Source: Rossellomorea sp. y25 (GTDB lineage Bacteria > Bacillota > Bacilli > Bacillales > Bacillaceae_B). From it: 64,000 bases of DNA. The stretch's first letter is position 1, and every line of letters begins with the position of its first letter. The notes beneath the pieces are model-generated. The model saw only the letters and a program-made list of their open reading frames with translations. It did not search any database and was not told the DNA's origin. Below, one piece after another: positions 26,061 through 34,599 of this stretch. Location of the stretch: contig NZ_CP145886.1 of assembly GCF_038049935.1 (NCBI RefSeq), positions 3,418,501 through 3,482,500 of the forward strand, written 5' to 3'. Position numbers and translations under genes: made by a program.

Positions 26061-26330
26061 TTAACGGCCGCAGCGTCCACATCTGCCGCAACCGCCACAC
26101 CGGCCACCTCCGCCGCATCTTCCGCACCCGCCGCAACGGAAGCATCCACCACAGCCACCACAACCAAAACAGCTAAAGAAGCATGAGAAACCAACGCCGA
26201 AACAGCCTCCAAATCCAAGAAAGAGTCGTTCGTCATTCGGATCATACATGTTTTGATCCCATGAAACAGGCTGTGTTGCCTGGAAATCACCTACATTCAG
26301 ATTTTGAAGTTCATTGTGAAAATGATTCAT
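26061..26330 (-). CDS. Heterocycloanthracin/sonorensin-family bacteriocin precursor
   Basis: An 89-residue ribosomal precursor. The leader, residues 1 to about 38, opens MNHFHNELQNLNVGDFQ and contains PVSWDQN, both typical for this family. The core starts about LGFGGCFGVGF and holds 13 Cys, mostly in Cys-Gly-x or Cys-Gly-Gly-x steps, with Arg added toward the end and Phe toward the front. The Cys are the substrates for thiazole formation. The start is set at 26330 because the upstream ATG at 26339 lies only two bases from GGGGAGG. It is followed by an attenuator and then by its own modification genes, unlike relatives where precursor and enzymes are unlinked. No exporter or immunity gene was seen nearby. 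Confidence 0.88.
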   Translation of the reverse strand: MNHFHNELQNLNVGDFQATQPVSWDQNMYDPNDERLFLGFGGCFGVGFSCFFSCFGCGGCGGCFRCGGCGRCGGGGRCGGCGRCGRCGR

Positions 26331-26620
26331 CAATTTCATTACCTCCCCAAAAAATTACCCAATGTCTCTCGCATTTAAGGAACAAAAACCATTGAGCTTT
26401 CTAAGAAAAATTTCTGTCATTTAGGTACATTCATTAACAATTTGAACACTCCCAAACAATTTATGTCTTCTTGCTGGGTATTGTGACTGATACAAAAGCC
26501 TATTTTACAGGGGAAGAACAAAAAAACACTCCAGTCAATGGACCGGAGCTTGAACAGGTTTATACTGTACGAACCACTCACACCCCTATAAAATTTGAAG
26601 CTGGGGATTTTTAGAACATT
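26331..26620. other. Intergenic region between precursor and nrnA
   Basis: AT-rich leader of the precursor gene, presumably with its promoter, plus a weak inverted repeat at 26527-26552 (ACTCCAGTC..GACCGGAG). No additional gene supported. Confidence 0.4.
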
Positions 26621-26623
26621 AAA

Positions 26624-26652
26624 TAGAGGAGCCGGCATCTGCCAGCTCCTCT
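26624..26652 (-). terminator. Terminator of nrnA
   Basis: AGAGGAGCTGGCA pairs with TGCCGGCTCCTCT on the minus strand, shortly after the nrnA stop; the following bases are ATTTAAT rather than a pure T run. Confidence 0.65.
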
Positions 26653-26658
26653 TAAGAC

Positions 26659-27600
26659 TTATTGATGATTCCTGCACACTTCTCTTAAATCCTTCATCAC
26701 TTCTTCTTTTTCTTCCCATGAATAAATCGACGCCCCTGCAGCCAATGGATGCCCGCCGCCGTTGTATTTTTTGGCGATGGTGTTGATGACCGGTCCTTTT
26801 GAACGCAGACGGACCCTGATTTGATCACTTTCTTCAATGAAGAAGACCCACGCTTTGATGCCTTTTACGTTCCCCAATGTACTGACCAGTAAAGACGCTT
26901 CTGAAGGAATGACCTGATGCTCTTCCAAAATTTCTTTCGTCATGATCATGCTTGCACAGCCATCCCCATCCATTTCGAAGTTTTGAAGGACATATCCGTG
27001 CAGCTTGATGACATTGGCATCGATCTCGTACATTTTATTGAATAGTTCATTACGGTCAAAATCAAAGCGGATCAATTCGCCTGCGATATCAAACGTATTC
27101 TGGGTTGTACTCGGATAAAGGAATCTTCCCGTGTCCCCCACAATCCCGGCAAATAAAAGTCTTGCGCCCTCATCAGATAGGGTGAGTCCTTTATCTTTAC
27201 CGAACAAGTAGAATTCATAGATCATTTCACTTACTGAGCTTGCGGATGTATCGATCCATAAATAGTCTCCGTATGCATCTTCATTAGGGTGATGATCGAT
27301 TTTCACGAGCTTATCCCCTAACTTATAACGACGGTCACAGATACGTTCTTCATTCGCCGTATCGCAAACGATGATTAAAGCTCCTTCGAACACATGGTCT
27401 TCAATGACATCCAGGCGTTTTAAATAATGAAGACTTTCATCTTCTTGCCCGACGGCATATATCTTTTTAGCCGGGAATGATGTTTTCAGCATTTCCACCA
27501 GTCCTCCCTGGGAGCCGTATGCGTCAGGATCCGGGCGAACATGTCTATGTACGATGATGGTTTCATATTGTTTGATGAGTTCCAGTATTTGTTCTTTCAT
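26659..27600 (-). CDS. nrnA: Bifunctional oligoribonuclease / pAp phosphatase NrnA (DHH family)
   Basis: A 313-residue cytosolic DHH/DHHA1 phosphoesterase, the same length as B. subtilis NrnA (YtqI). Metal-binding motifs are HRHVRPDPDAYGS near residue 20, VCDTAN near 80 and KIDHHPNED near 105; the DHHA1 part ends in GGGHPLAAGAS. It degrades nanoRNAs of 2-5 nucleotides and dephosphorylates 3'-phosphoadenosine 5'-phosphate. The start is at 27600, supported by AAAGGAGA six bases upstream; an ATG 12 codons earlier has no site. It is divergent from ytpI as in Bacillus. Confidence 0.93.
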   Translation of the reverse strand: MKEQILELIKQYETIIVHRHVRPDPDAYGSQGGLVEMLKTSFPAKKIYAVGQEDESLHYLKRLDVIEDHVFEGALIIVCDTANEERICDRRYKLGDKLVKIDHHPNEDAYGDYLWIDTSASSVSEMIYEFYLFGKDKGLTLSDEGARLLFAGIVGDTGRFLYPSTTQNTFDIAGELIRFDFDRNELFNKMYEIDANVIKLHGYVLQNFEMDGDGCASMIMTKEILEEHQVIPSEASLLVSTLGNVKGIKAWVFFIEESDQIRVRLRSKGPVINTIAKKYNGGGHPLAAGASIYSWEEKEEVMKDLREVCRNHQ

Positions 27601-27693
27601 GGGAATCTCCTTTGTAGTGGATTTTTTATTTGGCATTCTGTCCTGATATCTGTAAAATAGTAGCGAGAGAAGTCAACGATGGAGGACAAAACT

Positions 27694-27999
27694 ATGTATT
27701 TTCTCGCACTACTGATTGTCGTAACATTCACGTTTTATATCTTTTATAAAATCAGACAGGTCCGAACGAATCGACCAATGGAAAAGAAATGGTTATCGGC
27801 GAAGGCAAGCATTGCCCTCGGGCTATTTGTTGCCCTATTCGGTATAAACCAGCTGTTCTTATTTCCTGGGACGCTGACGTATTTTATCGGCGGCCTTTTC
27901 ATCCTTATTGGACTTGGAAGCTGCTGGGCCGGCTATAAGCTGTACAAGCACGTGCTTCCTTATGCTCAAAGGGAAGCGAAAGAACTGGATAACCAATAA
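27694..27999 (+). CDS. ytpI: YtpI-family membrane protein
   Basis: A 101-residue protein with three transmembrane helices (about residues 3-20, 38-57 and 62-82) and a charged C-terminal tail (PYAQREAKELDNQ). Function is unknown; the family is conserved in Bacillaceae next to nrnA and ytoI, exactly as here. An earlier in-frame ATG at 27679 overlaps the GGAGGA ribosome site itself, so the ATG at 27694 is the real start. A hairpin terminator follows. Confidence 0.85.
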   Translation: MYFLALLIVVTFTFYIFYKIRQVRTNRPMEKKWLSAKASIALGLFVALFGINQLFLFPGTLTYFIGGLFILIGLGSCWAGYKLYKHVLPYAQREAKELDNQ

Positions 28000-28010
28000 A
28001 TATGACAATA

Positions 28011-28038
28011 GACTGGATGCTTATCCGGTCTTTTTTTT
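28011..28038 (+). terminator. Terminator of ytpI
   Basis: GACTGGAT pairs with ATCCGGTC around GCTT and runs into eight T. Confidence 0.85.
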
Positions 28039-28179
28039 CTGATTTCTTAGTCGGTGGATTGATTTTTTCAGGTAAAAAAAGCATCATTTTGTTCAATTAT
28101 CGGGTGAATGATGACCTTTTAAGTAGCCTATGGATGAAAAAGCGGTCATTCTTCAACTTTCCGAACCGATTTTGGCTAC

Positions 28180-28287
28180 TTATGACTCTCTTCCCGGATT
28201 TATGAACCGGATTTCGTTACTTATGATCCTCTTTCCAGATTTATGATCCGGTTTCGGCAACTTATGAACCGGAAATTCATTTTATGA
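28180..28287. repeat. Six phased TTATGA boxes spaced 20/21 bp
   Basis: TTATGA occurs at 28180, 28200, 28221, 28241, 28262 and 28282, with spacings alternating 20, 21, 20, 21, 20. Spacers of two alternating types (rich in CTCTTTCC or in CCGGTTTCG) lie between. It sits between convergent ytpI and ytoI. Confidence 0.85.
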
Positions 28288-28359
28288 ACCTTTTGTCGAA
28301 CATTCTACAAGTGATTCCAGAAAATCTCACATCCATCATTTGCTTATTCAGAAACAAAC

Positions 28360-29688
28360 TTAATGACGATCAATCAGCTGACAGATCATCAGGGATTTTC
28401 CGACCATTACACCTTCACAATATACTTCTACATCCACTTTACCAAATTTCCTTCCGACGTCGAGCACTTTTGGGTGAATTTCAAGCATGCTCTCCATTTG
28501 GACGGGCTTGATGAAATAGATGGTCATGTTTTCGATGACAATATCCCCTTTTTTGTAGGGCTTCAATGAACGATTGGCCGCTTCTGTCATGAGTGTCGTG
28601 AATACGCCATACGAGATTGTACCAATTCCCGTGGTCATCTGAGGAGTCACCGCAAAATGGTAGACTTCTTTATCGCCCTTCTTTTCACCCGCTGCTTCTA
28701 CTGCGTTACTGATCAGATCATCAATCGTCTCCCCGACCTGTGGCTGCCTTTGGATCATTTGCAGTGCCTTTAATACGTCCTGACGACTGATTATTCCCTG
28801 GAGCCTGTTTTGTTCATTCACGACGGGAAGTAATTCGATCCCTTCCCAGATCATGATATGGGCGGCAGAGGCTACGCTTGTATTCGGGCTGACGGTGATC
28901 GGTTGTTTGGTCATGATCTTATCGATCCCCGTATACTTTTCCTGCCCCATGACGTCTTTAGAGGTGACCATGCCATGTACTTTCAGGTTGTTATCCACTA
29001 CCGGGAAACGGCTGTGGAACGTATACTGATTCTTTTCGTACCATTCCTCCAACGTATCATCTATATGCAAGTACGCTGTGTCATCTGCTTTTGTTAAAAT
29101 ATCTTCCACCAATACGATTTCCTTTTTGATGAGCTGATCATAGATGGCCCTGTTGATCATGGTCGCCACGGTAAAGGTGTCGTAGGAAGTGGAAATGATA
29201 GGGAGTTCGAGCTCGTCTGCAAGCTTCTTGACATGATCTTCTGTATCGAATCCACCGGTGATCAGTACGGCTGCCCCTGCTCTCAGTGCGTGCTCGTGGG
29301 CCTGGGTCCGGTTCCCGATGATCAACAGGTTCCCTGCTTCCGTGTATCTCATCATGGCTTCAAGCTTCATCGCTCCAATGACGAACTTATTGAGCATTTT
29401 ATGTAATCCCGTTCTTCCACCCAATACTTGTCCATCAATGATATTGACCACTTCTGCATAGGTGAGCTTTTCGATGTTGTCTTTCTTCTTTTGTTCGATA
29501 CGGATCGTTCCGACGCGTTCGATGGTGCTGACGTAGCCTTTTGTTTCCGCATCTTTAATCGCCCTGTACGCGGTTCCTTCGCTCACGTTCAGTGCTTTTG
29601 CAATTTGGCGGACGGAGATTTTTTCACCGACTGGCAAGGTATCTATGTAGTCTAATATTTGTTCGTGTTTAGTAGCCAAGCTTTTCAC
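28360..29688 (-). CDS. ytoI: YtoI-like regulator: HTH, DRTGG, two CBS and hotdog domains
   Basis: A 442-residue cytosolic protein. In order: winged-helix HTH (residues 1-60, VSEGTAYRAIKDAETKGYV), DRTGG domain (about 70-190, GRTGLHKMLNKFVIGAM and LIIGNRTQAHEHAL), two CBS domains (about 195-310, with FPVVDNNLKVHGMVTSKDV and LLPVVNEQNRLQGIISRQDV), and a hotdog/thioesterase-like fold (about 320-440). Length and order match B. subtilis YtoI. CBS pairs usually bind adenosyl nucleotides; the ligand, and whether it truly regulates transcription, are not established. Confidence 0.9.
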   Translation of the reverse strand: MKSLATKHEQILDYIDTLPVGEKISVRQIAKALNVSEGTAYRAIKDAETKGYVSTIERVGTIRIEQKKKDNIEKLTYAEVVNIIDGQVLGGRTGLHKMLNKFVIGAMKLEAMMRYTEAGNLLIIGNRTQAHEHALRAGAAVLITGGFDTEDHVKKLADELELPIISTSYDTFTVATMINRAIYDQLIKKEIVLVEDILTKADDTAYLHIDDTLEEWYEKNQYTFHSRFPVVDNNLKVHGMVTSKDVMGQEKYTGIDKIMTKQPITVSPNTSVASAAHIMIWEGIELLPVVNEQNRLQGIISRQDVLKALQMIQRQPQVGETIDDLISNAVEAAGEKKGDKEVYHFAVTPQMTTGIGTISYGVFTTLMTEAANRSLKPYKKGDIVIENMTIYFIKPVQMESMLEIHPKVLDVGRKFGKVDVEVYCEGVMVGKSLMICQLIDRH

Positions 29689-29800
29689 CCTTCTTTATAA
29701 CGTCCTGCTTCATATGTTTATTATAATGTGAAAAGCGTGGTGTTTCAATTTAATCGGGGCTTTCGGTTGTGAAAGCCCCACTTAGATTAGAGAGTGCTGG

Positions 29801-30048
29801 TTGATTTTCGCTGCAGGGGCTCGCTTTCCGCGGGGCCGGCGGTGAGCCTCCTCAGCTGCGCTTCCGGGATCTCACCTGTCTAGCTCCGGCGGCTAGTCCC
29901 TCGAGGTCATAAGCTAAATGGTCCAAGAAGGCAAAAAACGCCTTCCCGGCCCATTCATCTTATGCTTGTCGGGGCTGGGCGAGCCGCCTCCGCTTTTCGT
30001 ACTTTCCGGCTATTCCCGCAGGAGTCGAGCCCCTTCCGCTTCAATCAA
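29801..30048. repeat. GC-rich interspersed repeat with inverted ends, carrying a second repeat inside
   Basis: The ends TTGATTTTCGCTGCAGGGGC and (complement) TTGATTGAAGCGGAAGGGGC form imperfect terminal inverted repeats. The body has the GGTGAGCCTCCTCAGCTGCG and CCCGCAGGAGTCGAGCCCC blocks known to me from many Bacillaceae genomes. The core is much richer in G+C than the flanks. It is split by a second element at about 29879-29999. No open frame is supported in it. Confidence 0.75.
29879..29999. repeat. Second interspersed repeat nested within the first
   Basis: TCTAGCTCCGGCGGCTAG at one end and (complement) AAAAGCGGAGGCGGCTCGCC at the other, with the palindromic pieces CATAAGC..GCATAAG inside. 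This matches the AGCTCC..CTTTTC type of short Bacillaceae repeat and interrupts the outer element. Confidence 0.6.
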
Positions 30049-30099
30049 CTTATTGGGTTTGCAACTCTACCTTTAAGAAGCATCACTCTCTCCCTAAAC

Positions 30100-30348
30100 T
30101 CATCCAAACGACCTTGATTTCATTCTGCGAACAGGTTTAGATTTCAACTTCTTGCCTTTACCCTTACTTGTTCCTTTAGGTGTATATAGAAGGGCTGCTA
30201 GATTTCCTGCTACGACGAATGTGGCGAGGACGAGCCAGCTGATGGCAAAGGTGCCTTGAAGGCCTTCTGCAAAGATGGACATACGGGGAGCTCCATAGTA
30301 GATGAGTGCTCCTGTTACGAGTAAGCATAGGATATATCGTTGTTTCAC
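30100..30348 (-). CDS. Small membrane protein with basic tail
   Basis: An 82-residue protein with two transmembrane helices (about residues 4-20 and 32-56) and a strongly basic C-terminal tail of Lys/Arg/Gly (KGKGKKLKSKPVRRMKSRSFG) facing the cytosol. Not recognised by family. A GAGGAGGAA site precedes the ATG. It is downstream of ytkL on the same strand, separated by a terminator, so it is probably transcribed alone. Confidence 0.65.
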   Translation of the reverse strand: MKQRYILCLLVTGALIYYGAPRMSIFAEGLQGTFAISWLVLATFVVAGNLAALLYTPKGTSKGKGKKLKSKPVRRMKSRSFG

Positions 30349-30418
30349 ACGTTCTTCCTCCTCTCTGGGCTTGTATCATGTATATGCGAGTGAGTGGAGG
30401 ATATTGTGTAAACATGTG

Positions 30419-30447
30419 AAAAAGGGTGATGCAAATGCACCACCCTT
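30419..30447 (-). terminator. Terminator of ytkL
   Basis: GGGTGGTGCA pairs with TGCATCACCC on the minus strand and is followed by TTTTT. Confidence 0.8.
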
Positions 30448-30453
30448 CCTTTA

Positions 30454-31134
30454 TTAGTATTCGATTACGTCTCCGGCTTTCATGACCTGTCCTTCAGAAT
30501 CCTGGAGCAGCTCGATGAATTTGTTTGGATCCTGCTTGATCGGCGGGAATGTATCATAGTGGATCGGCACAACTTTCTTCGCTTTTAAGAAGCTTGCTGC
30601 CGTGGCCGCGTCTTCAGGTCCCATTGTGAAATTATCTCCGATCGGTAAGAAGGCAAGGTCGATGGGATGACGCTCCCCGATCAGTTTCATGTCGGAAAAT
30701 AATCCCGTATCCCCTGCATGGAAGATGGTTTTTCCTTCAATCATGAGAAGAACGCCTGCAGGCATACCCATATAAATAATCTCATTTCCGTCTGTAATCA
30801 GACCTGATCCATGGAAAGCCTGTGTTAGTTTCACTTTACCGAAGTCGAATTCGTAAGCTCCCCCAACGTGCATCGGATGAGTTTTCACTAGTTGCCAGCT
30901 TAGGTAGGTTGCCAGTTCGTGATTGGCGATGACTAGTGAGTCGTTTTTCTTCGCAAGCTCGACGGTGTCCCCTACGTGATCGTTGTGACCGTGTGTAAGG
31001 ATGATCACATCGGGCTTTTCGTCATCGACTTTAAGATCTGTCAGTTCGTTTCCGTTGATGAAGGGATCGATTAGAATCGTTTTTCCGTTTGTTTCGATTT
31101 TGACTACTGAATGTCCATGATATGAAATCTTCAT
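30454..31134 (-). CDS. ytkL: UPF0173 metal-dependent hydrolase YtkL
   Basis: A 226-residue metallo-beta-lactamase-fold protein. The metal ligands are visible in HGHNDH (residues about 49-54), HGSGL, HAGDTG (about 140) and the final PIHYDTFP. The family is widespread and short, without a known substrate. It is syntenic with ytoI-ytpI-nrnA as in B. subtilis. An AGGAGA site precedes the ATG. Confidence 0.9.
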   Translation of the reverse strand: MKISYHGHSVVKIETNGKTILIDPFINGNELTDLKVDDEKPDVIILTHGHNDHVGDTVELAKKNDSLVIANHELATYLSWQLVKTHPMHVGGAYEFDFGKVKLTQAFHGSGLITDGNEIIYMGMPAGVLLMIEGKTIFHAGDTGLFSDMKLIGERHPIDLAFLPIGDNFTMGPEDAATAASFLKAKKVVPIHYDTFPPIKQDPNKFIELLQDSEGQVMKAGDVIEY

Positions 31135-31263
31135 TTTGCATCTCCTCCAAATAAACTTATCTATTTTTCTTTCTCTCGTTTGCTATTTTATGTTATACCC
31201 CAATTTTATAAAAATAAGCGAGTAGTGGCAATTAAGTTGTTGTCTCTACTCATATAAAACAGT

Positions 31264-31292
31264 AAAAAAAAACCAAGGTTAACCCTTGGTTA
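31264..31292 (-). terminator. Terminator of hxlR
   Basis: AACCAAGGGTTAACCTTGGTT on the minus strand is a near-perfect hairpin followed by nine T. Confidence 0.85.
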
Positions 31293-31302
31293 GAAAGACT
31301 AT

Positions 31303-31668
31303 CTATTTTACCGCTGATTGATCATCCGTTTCCTTTTCCAGTACATTCTCGACATAATCTTTGCCCCATTCATACATACCCTCTAAGATTGGCAACAGTC
31401 TTTCCCCATGCTCGGTGAGTGAGTATTCGACTTTAGGCGGGACGACAGGATACACTTCCCGGTGCACGATCAAATGATCTTCAAGTTCTCTTAATTGGTT
31501 GACAAGCATTCTTTGAGTGATACCCGGCATAAGAGATTTTAATTCTCCAAATCGTTTTGTTCCTTCCTTGCCTAGATGCCATAAAATCAACATTTTCCAT
31601 TTACCACCGATTACGGCGAGGGTTAATTCTTTTTCACAGTTGAAATTTTTCTCTCCTAAATTTGGCAT
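31303..31668 (-). CDS. hxlR: HxlR transcriptional activator of hxlAB
   Basis: A 121-residue winged-helix HxlR/DUF24 protein. [31 protein letters not shown] and the [21 protein letters not shown] wing are nearly identical to the B. subtilis HxlR sequence I recall. It activates hxlAB in response to formaldehyde, with the conserved Cys close to the N-terminus (NCEKE) likely acting as sensor. The start at 31668 fits AAAGGAG and the family length; an ATG 8 codons earlier lies before that site. It is divergent from hxlA across about 190 bases. Confidence 0.9.
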   Translation of the reverse strand: MPNLGEKNFNCEKELTLAVIGGKWKMLILWHLGKEGTKRFGELKSLMPGITQRMLVNQLRELEDHLIVHREVYPVVPPKVEYSLTEHGERLLPILEGMYEWGKDYVENVLEKETDDQSAVK

Positions 31669-31697
31669 TTGCCTCAACTCTCCTTTATTCATCCAAT

Positions 31698-31765
31698 AGT
31701 ATACTTTTTATCACTATATGCGGTAAATGTGCGTACTTTAAATTTATTTACATACTGAGTATACT
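31698..31765. promoter_or_regulatory. Two AGTATACT palindromes in the hxlR-hxlA intergenic region
   Basis: AGTATACT occurs at 31698-31705 and again at 31758-31765, 60 bases apart. They are candidates for HxlR sites or -10 elements. B. subtilis HxlR is known to bind two direct repeats in the same position. Confidence 0.4.
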
Positions 31766-31860
31766 AAACAACATGCTAGTGAGTAAATAACTTTTCAGAA
31801 GGAAACATTTACTTCTAGCCGCTTAAATAAAATAAAATTTTCCAGAAGGAGCGAATATAA

Positions 31861-32493
31861 ATGAAATTACAATTAGCATTAGATCTTGTCGATATCCCAG
31901 GAGCCATTGAATTAGTAAAAGAGGTAGAAGAGTATATTGATGTTGTAGAAATTGGTACACCTGTCGTCATAAATGAAGGGCTTAAAGCAGTGAAAGAAGT
32001 AAAAGCAGCGTTCCCTGACTTAACCGTATTAGCGGACTTAAAGATTATGGATGCAGCTGGATATGAAGTCAGTCAAGCCTCTGCTGCGGGTGCAGACATC
32101 ATTACGATTCTTGGAACGGCAGAAGACGAGTCAATCAAAGGCGCAGTAGAAGAAGCCCGAAAACAAGGGAAACAAATCCTTGTAGATATGATCGCCGTGA
32201 AAGACGTTGCCGCCCGTGCAAAAGAATTGGACGAACTTGGTGCCGATTATATTTGTGTACACACAGGTTATGATTTACAAGCTGTAGGAAAAAATTCCTT
32301 TGAAGATCTACACACGATCAAAAGCGTTGTAAAAAATGCCAAAACGGCAATTGCCGGTGGAATCAAATTAGAAACACTACCGGAAGTTATTAAAGAACAG
32401 CCTGACCTCATCATTGTAGGTGGCGGGATTACAAGCAAAGAAGATAAACGAGCGACTGCACGTGAAATGCAGGAATTAATTCACCAAGGGTAA
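31861..32493 (+). CDS. hxlA: 3-Hexulose-6-phosphate synthase HxlA
   Basis: A 210-residue TIM-barrel enzyme of the OMP decarboxylase superfamily. It condenses formaldehyde with ribulose 5-phosphate to D-arabino-3-hexulose 6-phosphate. Key residues are in LADLKIMDAAGYE (K and D of the DxKxxD metal/catalytic motif), VHTGYD and the phosphate-binding AGGI and VGGGIT loops. AGAAGGAG lies about 9 bases ahead of the ATG. It forms an operon with hxlB seven bases downstream. In heterotrophic bacilli the pathway mainly detoxifies formaldehyde. Confidence 0.95.
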   Translation: MKLQLALDLVDIPGAIELVKEVEEYIDVVEIGTPVVINEGLKAVKEVKAAFPDLTVLADLKIMDAAGYEVSQASAAGADIITILGTAEDESIKGAVEEARKQGKQILVDMIAVKDVAARAKELDELGADYICVHTGYDLQAVGKNSFEDLHTIKSVVKNAKTAIAGGIKLETLPEVIKEQPDLIIVGGGITSKEDKRATAREMQELIHQG

Positions 32494-32500
32494 TGAAACG

Positions 32501-33058
32501 ATGAAGTCTACTCAATATTTAGCCAAAGTCGTTGAAGAATTAAGACAAACAGTGCACTTAATCTCTGATGAAGAGGCAGAGAAATTAGTAAACCTGATTC
32601 TAGAATCCAAGAAAATCTTTGTGGCTGGTGCTGGCAGATCTGGATTGATGGGGAAATCTTTTGTGATGCGAATGATGCACATGGGGATTGATGCCTATGT
32701 CGTAGGGGAAACAGTAACAGCCAACTTAGAAAAGGATGATCTATTAATCATTGGATCGGGCTCAGGAGAAACCAAAACGTTAGTGGCCATTGCTGAAAAA
32801 GCAAAAAGCTTGGGAGGTACCGTCGCAGCAATAACCATATCTCCTGATTCAACCATTGGAGAATTAGCTGATCTGACCGTTACATTACCAGGAGTAACGA
32901 AAGACCAGTCCGAAGGTGATTACAAAACGATCCAGCCAATGGGCTCTCTATTTGAGCAAACGATGTTGTTATTTTATGATGCCATCATCCTGCGCTTCAT
33001 GGAGAAAAAAGGATTGGATTCTACTAAAATGTATGGGAAACATGCCAATCTCGAATAG
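32501..33058 (+). CDS. hxlB: 6-Phospho-3-hexuloisomerase HxlB
   Basis: A 185-residue SIS-domain isomerase that turns D-arabino-3-hexulose 6-phosphate into fructose 6-phosphate. Sugar-phosphate binding is seen in FVAGAGRSGLMGKSFVMRMMHMG and IIGSGSGETKT; the family ending MYGKHANLE is intact. The length equals that of B. subtilis HxlB. It starts 7 bases after the hxlA stop. A strong terminator follows. Confidence 0.95.
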   Translation: MKSTQYLAKVVEELRQTVHLISDEEAEKLVNLILESKKIFVAGAGRSGLMGKSFVMRMMHMGIDAYVVGETVTANLEKDDLLIIGSGSGETKTLVAIAEKAKSLGGTVAAITISPDSTIGELADLTVTLPGVTKDQSEGDYKTIQPMGSLFEQTMLLFYDAIILRFMEKKGLDSTKMYGKHANLE

Positions 33059-33066
33059 AGTAAAAA

Positions 33067-33109
33067 ATACAGAAAAAGCCACATTTCAGGATGTGGCTTT
33101 TTCTGTATA
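33067..33109 (+). terminator. Terminator of hxlAB
   Basis: A long stem, ATACAGAAAAAGCCACAT with ATGTGGCTTTTTCTGTAT, around TTCAGG. Confidence 0.9.
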
Positions 33110-33194
33110 CTCCCATTTTGTTATGTGAAGAATTGCACTCCAATCACCATAAGGACATAACACTGAGGGCTTCATAATCTCTCCTATATTTACA

Positions 33195-33232
33195 TAAAAA
33201 AAGCCGACTGAACATTCTCATGCAGTCGGCTT
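33195..33232 (-). terminator. Terminator of ald
   Basis: AAGCCGACTG pairs with CAGTCGGCTT; on the minus strand it is followed by TTTTTTTATG. Confidence 0.85.
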
Positions 33233-33239
33233 CTTGTTG

Positions 33240-34358
33240 TTATTGTTGCTCTAATTGTGTTCTTGTATCTGAGTAGTCTACAGCGTGTGCTTCAGCAACG
33301 GCTTGGTATGTCACATATCCGTTCAATGTGTTAATACCTTTTAATAAAGCTTCGTTTTCTAAGCACGCTTTTTTGTAGCCTTTGTTTGCGATTTGAACCG
33401 CGTAAGGTACGGTTACGTTCGTCAATGCAATCGTAGACGTACGTGGTACGGCACCAGGCATGTTGGCAACGGCATAGTGTACAACGCCATGCTTCACGTA
33501 AGTTGGATCGTCATGAGTCGTGATGCGGTCCGTTGTTTCGAAGATTCCACCTTGGTCGATGGCGATATCGACTACAACTGAACCAGGCGTCATCGCTTTG
33601 ATCATGTCTTCTGTTACCAATTTAGGTGCTTTCGCTCCTGGAATTAGTACAGCTCCGATGACTAGGTCCGCTTCTCTTACAGCTTGTTCGATATTCAGCG
33701 GGTTAGACATAAGTGTTGTTACGTCGCTTCCGAAGATATCATCCAGCTGACGAAGGCGATCCGGGTTAAGGTCAAGGATCGTTACGTTGGCACCAAGTCC
33801 AACAGCCATTTTCGCTGCGTTCGTACCGGCAACCCCTCCACCGATGATCGTTACTTTACTGCGGCGAACCCCTGGTACACCTGATAGTAATACACCTTTA
33901 CCACCGTGGATCTTCTCTAAGAACTGAGCACCGATTTGAGTCGCCATACGTCCAGCCACTTCACTCATCGGAGTCAATAATGGAAGGGCACGATTCAGTT
34001 CAACCGTTTCGTACGCGATTCCGACCACTTTATTATCGATTAACGCTTTCGTTAATTCAGGTTCTGGAGCAAGATGTAAATATGTAAATAAGATAAGTCC
34101 CTCACGGAAATAAGAGTACTCACTTGGAAGTGGCTCTTTCACTTTCATGACCATGTCCATGGACCATGCTTCCGCTGCAGAATCAACGATGTGTCCACCT
34201 GCTGCTACGTAATCTTCGTCTGTAAATCCTGAGCCCAATCCAGCTCCTGATTCGATGTAAACCTCATGTCCAAAAAGAACCAGATTCACAACACCTGCGG
34301 GAGTCATAGCCACCCGATTTTCATTATTTTTAATTTCCGTTGGTACACCAATACGCAT
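33240..34358 (-). CDS. ald: Alanine dehydrogenase
   Basis: A 372-residue NAD-dependent enzyme that interconverts L-alanine with pyruvate and ammonia. Visible are the N-terminal [21 protein letters not shown]74-region [11 protein letters not shown]96-region LHLAPEPEL and the Rossmann loop [15 protein letters not shown]. It is needed for alanine use and for normal sporulation in B. subtilis. The start is at 34358, behind AGGAGGT at 9 bases; the longer frame to 34400 has no site. It has its own terminator and is divergent from the cytosine permease gene. Confidence 0.95.
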   Translation of the reverse strand: MRIGVPTEIKNNENRVAMTPAGVVNLVLFGHEVYIESGAGLGSGFTDEDYVAAGGHIVDSAAEAWSMDMVMKVKEPLPSEYSYFREGLILFTYLHLAPEPELTKALIDNKVVGIAYETVELNRALPLLTPMSEVAGRMATQIGAQFLEKIHGGKGVLLSGVPGVRRSKVTIIGGGVAGTNAAKMAVGLGANVTILDLNPDRLRQLDDIFGSDVTTLMSNPLNIEQAVREADLVIGAVLIPGAKAPKLVTEDMIKAMTPGSVVVDIAIDQGGIFETTDRITTHDDPTYVKHGVVHYAVANMPGAVPRTSTIALTNVTVPYAVQIANKGYKKACLENEALLKGINTLNGYVTYQAVAEAHAVDYSDTRTQLEQQ

Positions 34359-34599
34359 ACTAAGCCAACCTCCTAAATGCACTATTGCTCCTTGGAGCAT
34401 TTACTTCCTAAATATAACACTATTCATCTATAATAGCGAAGGGCAATTACTCACCCTGTAAGCACTTACATTCTAACAAATAAATAAGGAAATATCTCTA
34501 TTTTTCTTCAAAAAATTTAATGATTATTTCTTCGCTTTTTTCCAAAAATTCTTTAAAATAGAAACGATGCATCTTAGTATACCCAAAGGAGATTATTCC

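Noticed and set aside
24023..26290. A longer frame extending the maturation protein upstream to 26290
   Set aside because: The extra residues (Ala/Val/Asp-rich) are the bacteriocin precursor read in another frame, and the AAGGAGG site fixes the start at 25924.
29808..30048. Structured RNA or riboswitch in the GC-rich stretch between ytoI and the small membrane gene
   Set aside because: Its sequence matches the known style of dispersed Bacillaceae repeats with inverted ends, which explains the GC content and pairing better.
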